A stretch of DNA of 6,058 nucleotides from an uncultured Brevundimonas sp. (GCA_946481405.1 CAMLNY010000087.1:1-6058), one strand, 5' to 3'. Shown: positions 1 to 5,355, numbered from the stretch's first letter. Notes: generated from the letters alone by a model not told the origin. Program-made: numbers and translations.

Positions 1-249
1 GATCCGCGCGAGGGCGCTGAGGGTCACGCCCACGTCGGCGTGCTCCTCGCCGAACTCGCCGTTGGGTGGCTTGGCCATGGTCGACCAGTCGATCCGCTCG
101 ACCGCCGCCCCCTCAAGCCGTTCGACGAACCGGTCGGGGAAGGGAAAGCGCAGGTCCGGGCGGTTCTGTCGCATCTTCGCCAGACGCGCGCCCACCAGCA
201 CCGGCTCAAGGCCGCGTCGGACCGTCTCGACCTCGGGAAGCTCAGGCAT
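1..249 (-). CDS. mutM: Formamidopyrimidine-DNA glycosylase, N-terminal part (cut by window edge)
   Basis: MutM/Fpg is a base-excision repair enzyme that removes oxidised purines such as 8-oxoguanine and nicks the abasic site. The ATG at 249 gives [14 protein letters not shown], the hallmark N-terminus of the family, carrying the catalytic Pro2, Glu3 and Glu6. It continues with a typical [19 protein letters not shown] stretch to about residue 53 (VERID). The frame stays open for 83 codons to the window edge. Something is odd after residue 53: the family normally continues into an RRAKYLL-type strand holding the conserved lysine, but here it reads [16 protein letters not shown], which I cannot align to Fpg in any frame. 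The break coincides with the GATC at 91-94, and the window itself starts with GATC. No clear Shine-Dalgarno sequence precedes the start. The N-terminal identity is near certain; whether an intact enzyme follows cannot be seen here. Confidence 0.85.
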   Translation of the reverse strand, partial: MPELPEVETVRRGLEPVLVGARLAKMRQNRPDLRFPFPDRFVERLEGAAVERIDWSTMAKPPNGEFGEEHADVGVTLSALARI

Positions 250-367
250 GCTGCGGGTCTAGCCGGTCGCCGGAGCGGGGTGAAGCCATGCCGCGAAACC
301 GCCTGACGGTCGAAGTCGGCGCGTCCACGGAGCGCCGTCCCGCCCTGAGGCGTGCTATGTCGGCTCC

Positions 368-637
368 ATGGCCGGCCCCTTGCGTCTTGTTCTTCGAACC
401 TTTCTGGCCCTCGTCGTCGCGGCCGTGACGACCTGGGGTCTGGGGCTGTTCTGGGTCGCGATCGGCGGCGGCGACCTGCCGCTGCACGGCTGGATCGCGA
501 TGGCGCTGGGCGTTGCAGGGACCCTGCTTCTGGCCTGGGGACTGATGGCGCTGGCCTTCAAATCCCACCGTGAGGGCTGGGACGAGCAGGTGGACAACAC
601 CCTGGATCCGGGTCGCGACGAAGACGATCCATATTGA
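368..637 (+). CDS. Small two-helix inner-membrane protein, function unknown
   Basis: An 89-residue protein that I cannot assign to a named family. It begins MAGPLRLVLRTFLALVV and has two hydrophobic segments, about residues 8-32 and 40-63, joined by a short glycine/aspartate loop. It ends in a hydrophilic, mostly acidic tail (GRDEDDPY). The arginines before the first helix suggest that both ends lie in the cytoplasm with the loop outside. The start is the first ATG compatible with the hydrophobic N-terminus; a weak CTGAGG lies at 345-350, farther upstream than usual. The gene is divergent from mutM and is followed after 55 bp by a lipoprotein gene on the same strand, so the two may share a transcript. 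Third codon positions are strongly G/C, as in the neighbours, which supports a real gene. Confidence 0.75.
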   Translation: MAGPLRLVLRTFLALVVAAVTTWGLGLFWVAIGGGDLPLHGWIAMALGVAGTLLLAWGLMALAFKSHREGWDEQVDNTLDPGRDEDDPY

Positions 638-680
638 CCCTGGCCGCCGCTGGGGCATGGTCGCACCAGACCCGTTTTGC

Positions 681-684
681 GGAG
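681..684 (+). promoter_or_regulatory. Shine-Dalgarno site for the lipoprotein gene
   Basis: GGAG lies 8 bases before the ATG at 693. It decides between that start and the in-frame ATG at 657, which would add 12 residues in front of the signal peptide and spoil it. Confidence 0.6.
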
Positions 685-692
685 CCGATCCG

Positions 693-1133
693 ATGCGCCT
701 GACCCTGCTCGCCCTCGCCGCTATCAGCCTTGCGGCCTGCTCCAACTCCGGCGAGACGCCTCCGGCCGATGCGCCCGCCCCGACCGCGCCCGCCCTGCTG
801 GGCGGCGTCGACCTGAACCAGCCGCTGCGGGCGCTGGGCACCGAGCCCTTCTGGGGCGTCGACATCACCACCCAGACCCTCGTCTATTCGGCCATCGACC
901 ATCCGGGCCTGACCGTCACCAACCCCGGCCCGACCCTTCAGGGCACGACTGCGGTCTATGCGGCCTCCAGCGCGGATGGCGCGACCCTGGTCGTCACCCT
1001 GATCGCAACGGAGTGTTCCGACGGGATGAGCGACCGGGTCTATCCGCTGACGGCGCGCGTCGAGATCGGCGCGGAGACCCTGAACGGCTGCGCGGCGTCC
1101 GTGGCCTTCCTTGAGACCCCGCCCGCGCCCTAG
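693..1133 (+). CDS. Outer-membrane lipoprotein with GTEPFW domain (COG3650-like)
   Basis: A 146-residue lipoprotein precursor. The N-terminus MRLTLLALAAISLAAC is a lipoprotein signal peptide with lipobox L-A-A-C, so Cys16 should be lipidated. Ser17 at +2 favours sorting to the outer membrane. A Pro/Ala-rich linker (about 21-36) leads into a compact domain with RALGTEPFWGVDI at about 46-58 and ECSDGMSDRVYP at 107-118, followed by NGCA at 131-134. The GTEPFW and CSDGMSDR signatures match a family of uncharacterised bacterial lipoproteins that I know as COG3650; Cys108 and Cys133 probably form a disulfide. The biochemical role is not known. ATG 693 is chosen for its GGAG and the proper signal peptide; an upstream in-frame ATG at 657 is less likely. 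It probably shares a transcript with the small membrane protein before it. Its TAG overlaps the stop of the convergent gene. Confidence 0.85.
   Translation: MRLTLLALAAISLAACSNSGETPPADAPAPTAPALLGGVDLNQPLRALGTEPFWGVDITTQTLVYSAIDHPGLTVTNPGPTLQGTTAVYAASSADGATLVVTLIATECSDGMSDRVYPLTARVEIGAETLNGCAASVAFLETPPAP
1130..1133. other. Overlapping convergent stop codons inside CTAG
   Basis: The palindrome CTAG supplies TAG to both strands: the plus-strand lipoprotein ends at 1131-1133 and the minus-strand gene ends at 1130-1132. No room remains for a separate terminator between the genes, so each transcript must run into the other gene or end within it. Confidence 0.85.
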
Positions 1134-1582
1134 CCGTCACCCAGCAGCGGCCCAATGCCCGGCACGCTCCTGACCGCCTCGCCCAGAAGGTCGCGGCCCG
1201 TGGCAGTCCGCACCCGCTCGCGCGCGGCGGGCAGAAGCCGCTTGAGGTCGTTCTTGTCCAGGCCGTCTTCCTTCAGCCGCTCCAGCAGACCCATGGCCTC
1301 GGCCACCGCCTTGCCCGACACCCCGCCGGCCGAGGCCATCAGACCACCGAACAGACCGCGCTTCGGTCGCTCCGCCGCCTTCGACCGCGCCGCCGCCTCA
1401 GCCCCCGCTACGGCGGCGTAGAGCGCGGCCAGCGGCTCGCGGGTCGCGTGACGATCCAGCAAGCCCAGCGCCCCGGTCAGGGCGACCTGCCCCTGCGCCT
1501 CCGTCAGTCCCGCTTCGGCGGCGGACGCGGCGACGATATCGTCGAAACAGAGGGCGGTTGAGGTCACGGCAGGGTCCTTCAT
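1130..1582 (-). CDS. Hypothetical alpha-helical cytoplasmic protein
   Basis: A 150-residue protein of no family I recognise. There is no signal peptide and no convincing membrane segment. It is rich in Ala, Leu, Gly and Arg and looks largely helical. The N-terminal half (about 10-65) contains GLTEAQGQVALTGALGLLD. A glycine-rich hinge follows (RGLFGGLMASAGGVSG, about 76-91), then helices with ERLKEDGLDKNDLKRLLPAA, ending in SVPGIGPLLGDG. The leucine/glycine pattern faintly recalls small DUF families of the DUF2780 type, but I would not assign it. The start is the ATG at 1582; a TTG directly upstream at 1585 is also in frame. No good Shine-Dalgarno is visible. It is divergent from the acyltransferase gene over a 38-bp gap and convergent, with overlapping stops, with the lipoprotein gene. 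G/C third positions support it being real. Confidence 0.75.
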   Translation of the reverse strand: MKDPAVTSTALCFDDIVAASAAEAGLTEAQGQVALTGALGLLDRHATREPLAALYAAVAGAEAAARSKAAERPKRGLFGGLMASAGGVSGKAVAEAMGLLERLKEDGLDKNDLKRLLPAARERVRTATGRDLLGEAVRSVPGIGPLLGDG

Positions 1583-1594
1583 CAAGGCATTTAA

Positions 1595-1608
1595 CGGTTC
1601 TGGAACCG
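1595..1608. promoter_or_regulatory. Inverted repeat in a divergent gap (candidate operator)
   Basis: CGGTTC-TG-GAACCG is a perfect 6-bp inverted repeat with a 2-base spacer. It sits in the 38-bp gap between the divergent starts at 1582 (-) and 1621 (+), next to a TTAAC at 1591-1595. The position suits a binding site for a dimeric regulator of one or both genes. No regulator is encoded nearby, and a repeat this size can arise by chance. Confidence 0.35.
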
Positions 1609-1620
1609 CGTCGGCTGCAT

Positions 1621-2736
1621 ATGGGGCGGATGACCCAGCTGGAAACGCCCCAGGACCTGCGTCCTCTGACCGCGCTGCGCTTCGGCGCCGCCCTCTGGGT
1701 GGCCCTGTTCGCCTTCTGGCCGGACCTCGACGTCCGCTTGATGCCGAACCTGATCGCCAAGGGCTATCTGGGGGTCGAGCTGTTCTTCGTCCTGTCGGGC
1801 TTCATCCTGTGCCACGTCTATCTGGCCCAGACGGGCGAGAAACGCTTCAGCTACGGCGGCTTCCTGTGGGCCCGGATCGCTCGCGTCTATCCGCTCCATC
1901 TGGCCACCCTGATCGGCGTCGGCGTTCTGGCGCTGGGCGCGATCGCGGCCGGGATGAGCATCGACCACAACATTCTCAACTGGTCGTCCCTGCCCGCCAA
2001 CCTCGCACTGGTTCACGCCTGGGGCTTCGCGCCCGTGGCCGGCTGGAACCATCCGTCCTGGTCGATCTCAGCGGAGTGGTTCGCCTACCTGTGCTTCCCC
2101 GCCTTCGCCTTCGTGGCCTGGCGGCTGCGCGAGCGGCCGATCACGGCGGTGATCGGTGCCGTGGCTTTCCTCGTCGGCCTCTACATCGTCTTCCAGATGC
2201 TGGCCGGCTTCTCCCTGACCCAGGCCACCATCCGCTGGGGCGCCCTTCGCATCGTCCCCTGCTTCGCCCTCGGCTGCGCCCTCTATCTCGTGCACCGCAA
2301 GATCGCCCTGCCGCGTCCGGGCTGGATCGCCGCCGGCGTCGCAGTCGCCATCACCATCGCCGGATCGCTGTCGGCGCCCGACGCCCTGATCGTGCCTCTG
2401 TGCGGCGCACTGATCCTGGCTCTCGGGGCCCTGCCGAATGAGCGCGCCGGATGGCTGGCGTCGAAGCCGGCCGTTTATCTCGGAGAGATCAGCTACTCGG
2501 TCTATATGGTCGTCGTGCCTTGGAAGCTGCTGGCCGTGAACGCGGCGTCGAAGCTCACGGGCGGCGGCGACAAGCTTCAACTTTTCGTGTGGCTGGCCGT
2601 GGTGCTGATGCTGCCGGTCGTGGCGGCCGTATCCTACCACCTCGTCGAATTCCCGGCCCGCAAGGCGCTTCGCGGCATTGCACAACGCCGCGCGCTCCGT
2701 CGCAGAGCCGGAGAAGCTCAGGCGCAACTCGCCTGA
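1621..2736 (+). CDS. Acyltransferase-3 family membrane protein (OafA/YrhL type), catalytic His replaced
   Basis: A 371-residue polytopic inner-membrane protein of the acyltransferase-3 family, whose members move acyl groups (often acetyl) across the membrane onto sugars of O-antigen, exopolysaccharide or peptidoglycan. Motifs appear in family order: LRPLTALRFGAALWV at about 13-27 in helix 1; GYLGVELFFVLSGF at 48-61; FLWARIARVYPLH at 81-93; WNHPSWSISAEWFAYLCFP at 142-160; LGEISYSVYM at 287-296. About ten hydrophobic segments cover most of its length, and the tail is basic. The notable defect is in the RX10H motif of helix 1: Arg20 is followed by ten residues and then Ala31 where His is expected. 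The late YLxH histidine is also missing (YMVVVPW). It is therefore either a divergent subfamily or inactive as an acyltransferase. ATG 1621 and ATG 1630 are both plausible starts, neither with a well-placed ribosome site; the TTG at 1558 is too far upstream. Confidence 0.88.
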   Translation: MGRMTQLETPQDLRPLTALRFGAALWVALFAFWPDLDVRLMPNLIAKGYLGVELFFVLSGFILCHVYLAQTGEKRFSYGGFLWARIARVYPLHLATLIGVGVLALGAIAAGMSIDHNILNWSSLPANLALVHAWGFAPVAGWNHPSWSISAEWFAYLCFPAFAFVAWRLRERPITAVIGAVAFLVGLYIVFQMLAGFSLTQATIRWGALRIVPCFALGCALYLVHRKIALPRPGWIAAGVAVAITIAGSLSAPDALIVPLCGALILALGALPNERAGWLASKPAVYLGEISYSVYMVVVPWKLLAVNAASKLTGGGDKLQLFVWLAVVLMLPVVAAVSYHLVEFPARKALRGIAQRRALRRRAGEAQAQLA

Positions 2737-2737
2737 C

Positions 2738-2758
2738 AAGGGGGGTTCAACACCCCTT
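2738..2758 (+). terminator. Small hairpin after the acyltransferase gene, weak terminator candidate
   Basis: AAGGGG (2738-2743) and CCCCTT (2753-2758) form a 6-bp stem with a 9-base loop just after the TGA of the acyltransferase gene. No T-tract follows (AACTATCCTC), so intrinsic termination would be weak. The right arm overlaps the CCCCTTAAC motif, so the repeat may serve a different purpose. Confidence 0.3.
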
Positions 2759-2768
2759 AACTATCCTC
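2753..2768 (+). promoter_or_regulatory. Intergenic motif CCCCTTAACNNTCCTC, copy 1
   Basis: This copy reads CCCCTTAACTATCCTC and lies 41 bases before the CHAP gene start. The same string with two differing bases occurs on the opposite strand at 5340-5355, oriented towards the LpxR-like gene. Its TTAACTAT core is close to the TTAAC-type half-site bound by CtrA in Caulobacter, but the second half-site of the full TTAA-N7-TTAA element is absent. It is a candidate promoter or regulator element only. Confidence 0.3.
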
Positions 2769-2809
2769 TAGGTATGTGTCCGGGCGTAACAACCGGAAAC
2801 AATTCGAAC

Positions 2810-3340
2810 ATGACGAAACGGATCACCGCCGCGCTGGTTGCCGCTTGCCTGGGCTTTTTCGCCCTGTCTCCCGCTCCTGCGAAGGCCGAGGATCCGTACT
2901 GGCAGTGCGTGACGTTCGCCCGCATGTTCTCCGGCATCAACATCTTCGGCGACGCCTGGACCTGGTGGAACCAGGCCGTGGACCGCTTCCGCACCGGCCG
3001 TGCGCCCGAGACCGGTTCGGTTCTCGTCTTCCGTCCTGAAGGCCGGATGAGCCGGGGTCACGTCGCCGTCGTCTCCGACATCCTGACCGACCGCGTGATC
3101 CGCGTGACCCACGCCAACTGGGGCGGCAGCCGCGGCCGGGTCGAGGAGAACGTCACCGTCGTCGACGTCTCGGCCCAGAACGACTGGTCCCAGGTCAAGG
3201 TCTGGTACAATCCGATCCACGACCTGGGCACCACCGTCTATCCGACCTACGGCTTCATTTACCAAGGCGCCCGTGACGCCTATCAGGCCGGTCGTCAGGT
3301 CGCCGAGAACGCGACAGCCTCCACCGCCGCCCGGAACTGA
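2810..3340 (+). CDS. Exported CHAP-domain protein, putative peptidoglycan amidase/endopeptidase
   Basis: A 176-residue precursor. MTKRITAALVAACLGFFAL plus SPAPAKA is a Sec signal peptide, with cleavage expected after AKA (Ala26). The rest is one CHAP domain (NlpC/P60-like Cys-His hydrolase fold): the nucleophile Cys33 in YWQCVTFAR, then SGINIFGDAWTWWNQA (41-56), ETGSVLVFR (67-75), catalytic His84 in RGHVAVVS, and HANW (101-104), where Asn103 probably completes the triad. CHAP enzymes cut amide bonds in peptidoglycan cross-bridges or glutathionylspermidine; an exported single-domain form most likely trims cell wall in the periplasm. No SH3b or LysM binding domain is present. ATG 2810 gives the correct signal peptide; a weak GGAA lies at 2795-2798, and in-frame starts at 2774 and earlier are unlikely. 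It lies 34 bp before corA on the same strand. Confidence 0.87.
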   Translation: MTKRITAALVAACLGFFALSPAPAKAEDPYWQCVTFARMFSGINIFGDAWTWWNQAVDRFRTGRAPETGSVLVFRPEGRMSRGHVAVVSDILTDRVIRVTHANWGGSRGRVEENVTVVDVSAQNDWSQVKVWYNPIHDLGTTVYPTYGFIYQGARDAYQAGRQVAENATASTAARN

Positions 3341-3374
3341 TCCGGGCCTGACCCTCTAAAACGGGCCGTCCCGA

Positions 3375-4340
3375 ATGATCCGTCTCTATCGTTCGGGCTG
3401 CGCCGCCTGCGAGGCGGCGGTCATCGACGTCGCCGGCGGCTGGACCATGCCCGCCGACACCCTCTGGATCGACCTGATCGAGCCGACGCGCGAGGAAGAC
3501 GTCGCGGTCGAACAGGCCCTGGGCATCGCCATCCCGACCCGCGAGGAGATGAGCGAGCTCGAAGCCTCCAGCCGGCTCTATCGCGAGAACGGCGCCACCT
3601 ATGTGACCGCCGACATCCTGCATCGCGGCGACGACGACCTGCCCGGCATCGACCCGGTCACCTTCATCCTGACCACGGGACCTCTGGTGACAATCCGCTA
3701 TTTCGACCCGCGCCCCTTCACCATGTTCACCGACAAGCTGGAGCGCGAGCCTGCCCTTTGCCGCACCGGCGCCGACATGTTCCTGAACCTGATGGAGGCG
3801 ATCATCGACCGCGCCTCCGACGTCCTCTCGGGCCTGACGGCCAAGATCGAGGGCGTCGGCACACATGTCTTCACCGAGGGCAAGACGGTCGGGTTCAAAC
3901 ACCTGATCACCAAGCTGGGCCGGGCCCACATCGCCAACTCGCGCATCGAACAGAGTCTGGCCGGCCTCAGCCGCGTCTTCTCCTTCGTCACCGTCGACGA
4001 CTGGTTCGAGGGGGCGGGAGAGCCGCGCGAGCATCTGCGATCCCTTGGCCGCGACGCCTCGAGCCTGATCGCTCACAATCAGGCGGTGGCCGCCGGTATC
4101 AACTTCCAGCTCTCGGCCGCGCTCGGCCTGATCAACATCGAGCAGTCGGCCATCTTCAAGGTCTTCTCGATCTTCACGGCCGTGCTGATGCCGCCGACCC
4201 TCATCGGGGCCATCTACGGCATGAATTTCGACCACATGCCCGAGCTGCGCTGGATGGAGGGCTATCCGATGGCCCTGATCCTGATGGTGATCTCGGCGCT
4301 GGCGCCGCTCTATTATTTCCGGCGGCGCGGCTGGATCTGA
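3375..4340 (+). CDS. corA: CorA-family divalent cation (Mg2+) transporter
   Basis: A 321-residue protein of the CorA/Mrs2 family, which forms pentameric inner-membrane channels for Mg2+ and sometimes Co2+ or Ni2+. The N-terminal cytoplasmic domain spans about 1-260, with the conserved DTLWIDLIEPTREE at 28-41 and a long helical stalk (about 125-260). The C-terminus has two membrane helices: the first (about 260-281) ends in the selectivity signature YGMNFDHMPEL, with Gly282-Met283-Asn284; the second (about 297-315) is followed by the basic end YFRRRGWI. Length and architecture are normal and nothing is missing. The GMN plus MPEL loop points to CorA rather than the zinc exporter ZntB, though substrate cannot be fixed from sequence. 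The start at 3375 has no strong Shine-Dalgarno. It may be co-transcribed with the CHAP gene 34 bp upstream. It converges on the next gene with only 4 bp between the stops. Confidence 0.92.
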   Translation: MIRLYRSGCAACEAAVIDVAGGWTMPADTLWIDLIEPTREEDVAVEQALGIAIPTREEMSELEASSRLYRENGATYVTADILHRGDDDLPGIDPVTFILTTGPLVTIRYFDPRPFTMFTDKLEREPALCRTGADMFLNLMEAIIDRASDVLSGLTAKIEGVGTHVFTEGKTVGFKHLITKLGRAHIANSRIEQSLAGLSRVFSFVTVDDWFEGAGEPREHLRSLGRDASSLIAHNQAVAAGINFQLSAALGLINIEQSAIFKVFSIFTAVLMPPTLIGAIYGMNFDHMPELRWMEGYPMALILMVISALAPLYYFRRRGWI

Positions 4341-4344
4341 CCGC

Positions 4345-5217
4345 CTACCATTCCGGCTTGATCGAGAGCTGGAAGGCCACCAGTCCCTCGGAGACGTCGT
4401 TGTCCACGCCGTGGGCGGTCATGCCCTCGGCCTCGATCTCGCGATAGACGAGGCCGAACGAGCCCTGCATGTCGCCCCGGCGCAGGGCCACCCCGATCGA
4501 GGCGTCGCCAAGGAAGGAGCCGCTGTCGCGGCTGTAGCCCGAGCGCTGGTATTCGCCGTCGCGGGTGCGGGCGAAATTATAGCCGACCGCCGTGCCCGAC
4601 CCGGCCGCATAGATGTACCAGCGGGCCCGCTCGCCGAACGCCGCCGAACCCTCGGGCAGGATGCGGTCGGCGCTCGATCCGATCTTCAGCGTGGCCCCGG
4701 CCTCTGCCGTCCCGCCCCGGTCGCCCGCGCCAATGCCGACGTGCGGCGTCAGGGTCACTTCCAGCCCGTTCTCGGTGTAGCCGCGCGCCATGTCCCAGCC
4801 GCGCGTGTAGCTGACCTCATAGCCGTCCGGATCGAACATAGCCGCATCCAGCGGCGTCGGCGGCACGGGCGAGCCGTCCGCACGGCGCAGCTCGCCGCGC
4901 GCCCGCAGTCTCAGCCGGTCGGAAAAGCCGTCGCCCTCGCGCCAGACGTCGCGCGTGGTCGTCTCGGCGAACGGATTGCGCGCCTCCTCGGGCTGATAGT
5001 CGCTGGCGAACTCGATCGCCGGGCCGAATTCGCGGCCCGCGGCCACGTTGAAACCGGCCTGGCGGTTCAGCTGGGCGGTGATGCTGGCGGCGGAGTTCTG
5101 CTCGTTCTCGGACCAGTTCTGGTTGACCCACGTCTGTGCGCTGGCCGGAACGGCAAAGGCCGCCAGCGCCACTACGCCCAGAACAAAAGGCCTCAGAAGG
5201 ATCAACGGTCCCCTCAC
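4345..5217 (-). CDS. LpxR-like outer-membrane beta-barrel protein (DUF2219-related), exported
   Basis: A 290-residue exported protein. The N-terminus is a Sec signal peptide (FVLGVVALAAFAVPASA, cleavage before QTWVNQNW at about 28). The mature part has alternating, aromatic-containing strands and ends in FQLSIKPEW, a terminal aromatic typical of outer-membrane barrels. The segment RWYIYAAGSGTAVGYN and the downstream GDASIGVALRRG and YREIEAEG align in pattern with the C-terminal half of the lipid A 3'-O-deacylase LpxR family (DUF2219). The N-terminal Asn-Asp...Thr-Asp region that carries LpxR catalytic residues is not recognisable, so deacylase activity is doubtful. The longest frame starts with GTG at 5217; a TTG at 5205 has a better-placed GAGG and also gives a good signal peptide. 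The gene faces corA tail to tail. Confidence 0.8.
   Translation of the reverse strand: MRGPLILLRPFVLGVVALAAFAVPASAQTWVNQNWSENEQNSAASITAQLNRQAGFNVAAGREFGPAIEFASDYQPEEARNPFAETTTRDVWREGDGFSDRLRLRARGELRRADGSPVPPTPLDAAMFDPDGYEVSYTRGWDMARGYTENGLEVTLTPHVGIGAGDRGGTAEAGATLKIGSSADRILPEGSAAFGERARWYIYAAGSGTAVGYNFARTRDGEYQRSGYSRDSGSFLGDASIGVALRRGDMQGSFGLVYREIEAEGMTAHGVDNDVSEGLVAFQLSIKPEW
5212..5215 (-). promoter_or_regulatory. Candidate Shine-Dalgarno for an alternative TTG start
   Basis: On the minus strand GAGG (followed by GG) lies 6 bases before TTG 5205, whereas GTG 5217 has no purine-rich site in front of it. If used, the barrel protein loses its first four residues and starts directly at ILLRPFVLG. 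Confidence 0.4.
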
Positions 5218-5246
5218 AGTCCGTTAACAGGAACCACCCTGCACCG

Positions 5247-5251
5247 GAATC
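5247..5251. promoter_or_regulatory. GANTC (CcrM-type) site upstream of the barrel gene
   Basis: GAATC lies about 30 bp upstream of the GTG start at 5217 (42 bp from TTG 5205). By eye it is one of only two GANTC sites in the window and the only one outside a gene; the other is GAGTC at 3953-3957 inside corA. In Caulobacterales such sites are methylated by CcrM, and promoter-proximal ones can bring cell-cycle control through GcrA. The methylation and the control are inference. Confidence 0.4.
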
Positions 5252-5339
5252 GCGTCAGGTCCAACCGCGTTTTTGCGACACCTTCCTGACATGATCGCCC
5301 AACGCGACTTTTCCGGCGCAGGTTCCCCAATCAGCGTGT

Positions 5340-5355
5340 GAGGAGGGTTAAGGGG
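5340..5355 (-). promoter_or_regulatory. Intergenic motif CCCCTTAACNNTCCTC, copy 2
   Basis: On the minus strand this reads CCCCTTAACCCTCCTC and matches the element at 2753-2768 at 14 of 16 positions. It lies between the nrdA terminator and the barrel gene, pointing towards the latter, 122 bases before its GTG. A role as promoter or regulator site is possible but unproven. Confidence 0.3.

Noticed and set aside
242..871. 209-codon minus-strand frame across the membrane protein and lipoprotein genes
   Set aside because: It overlaps the mutM start and two plus-strand genes with clear signal or membrane features; its translation has no domain character.
1558..1620. Upstream TTG start that lengthens the acyltransferase by 21 residues
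   Set aside because: The added segment is a basic non-membrane stretch that overlaps the start of the divergent gene; family members begin shortly before the LRPLTALR motif.
2068..2739. 223-codon minus-strand frame opposite the acyltransferase
   Set aside because: It is antisense to conserved acyltransferase motifs, with the low-complexity Gly/Asp/Gln/Arg composition of a shadow frame.
2757..2770. Full CtrA box (TTAA-N7-TTAA) upstream of the CHAP gene
   Set aside because: Only one TTAAC half is present; the second TTAA at the required spacing is missing here and at 1591 and 5224.
2837..2851. Possible lipobox (VAAC, Cys13) in the CHAP protein
   Set aside because: The hydrophobic stretch continues past Cys13 to an AKA cleavage site at residue 26, so the normal Sec signal peptide is the better reading.
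3255..4235. 326-codon open frame on the minus strand opposite corA
   Set aside because: It lies antisense to an unmistakable CorA with a GMN motif; the Asp/Gly/Glu/Val-rich translation is an antisense shadow.
4411..5289. 292-codon open frame on the plus strand opposite the barrel gene
   Set aside because: It is antisense to a gene with a signal peptide and family pattern. Its composition (Ala/Arg/Gly/Val with no recognisable motif) is typical of a mirror frame in GC-rich coding DNA.
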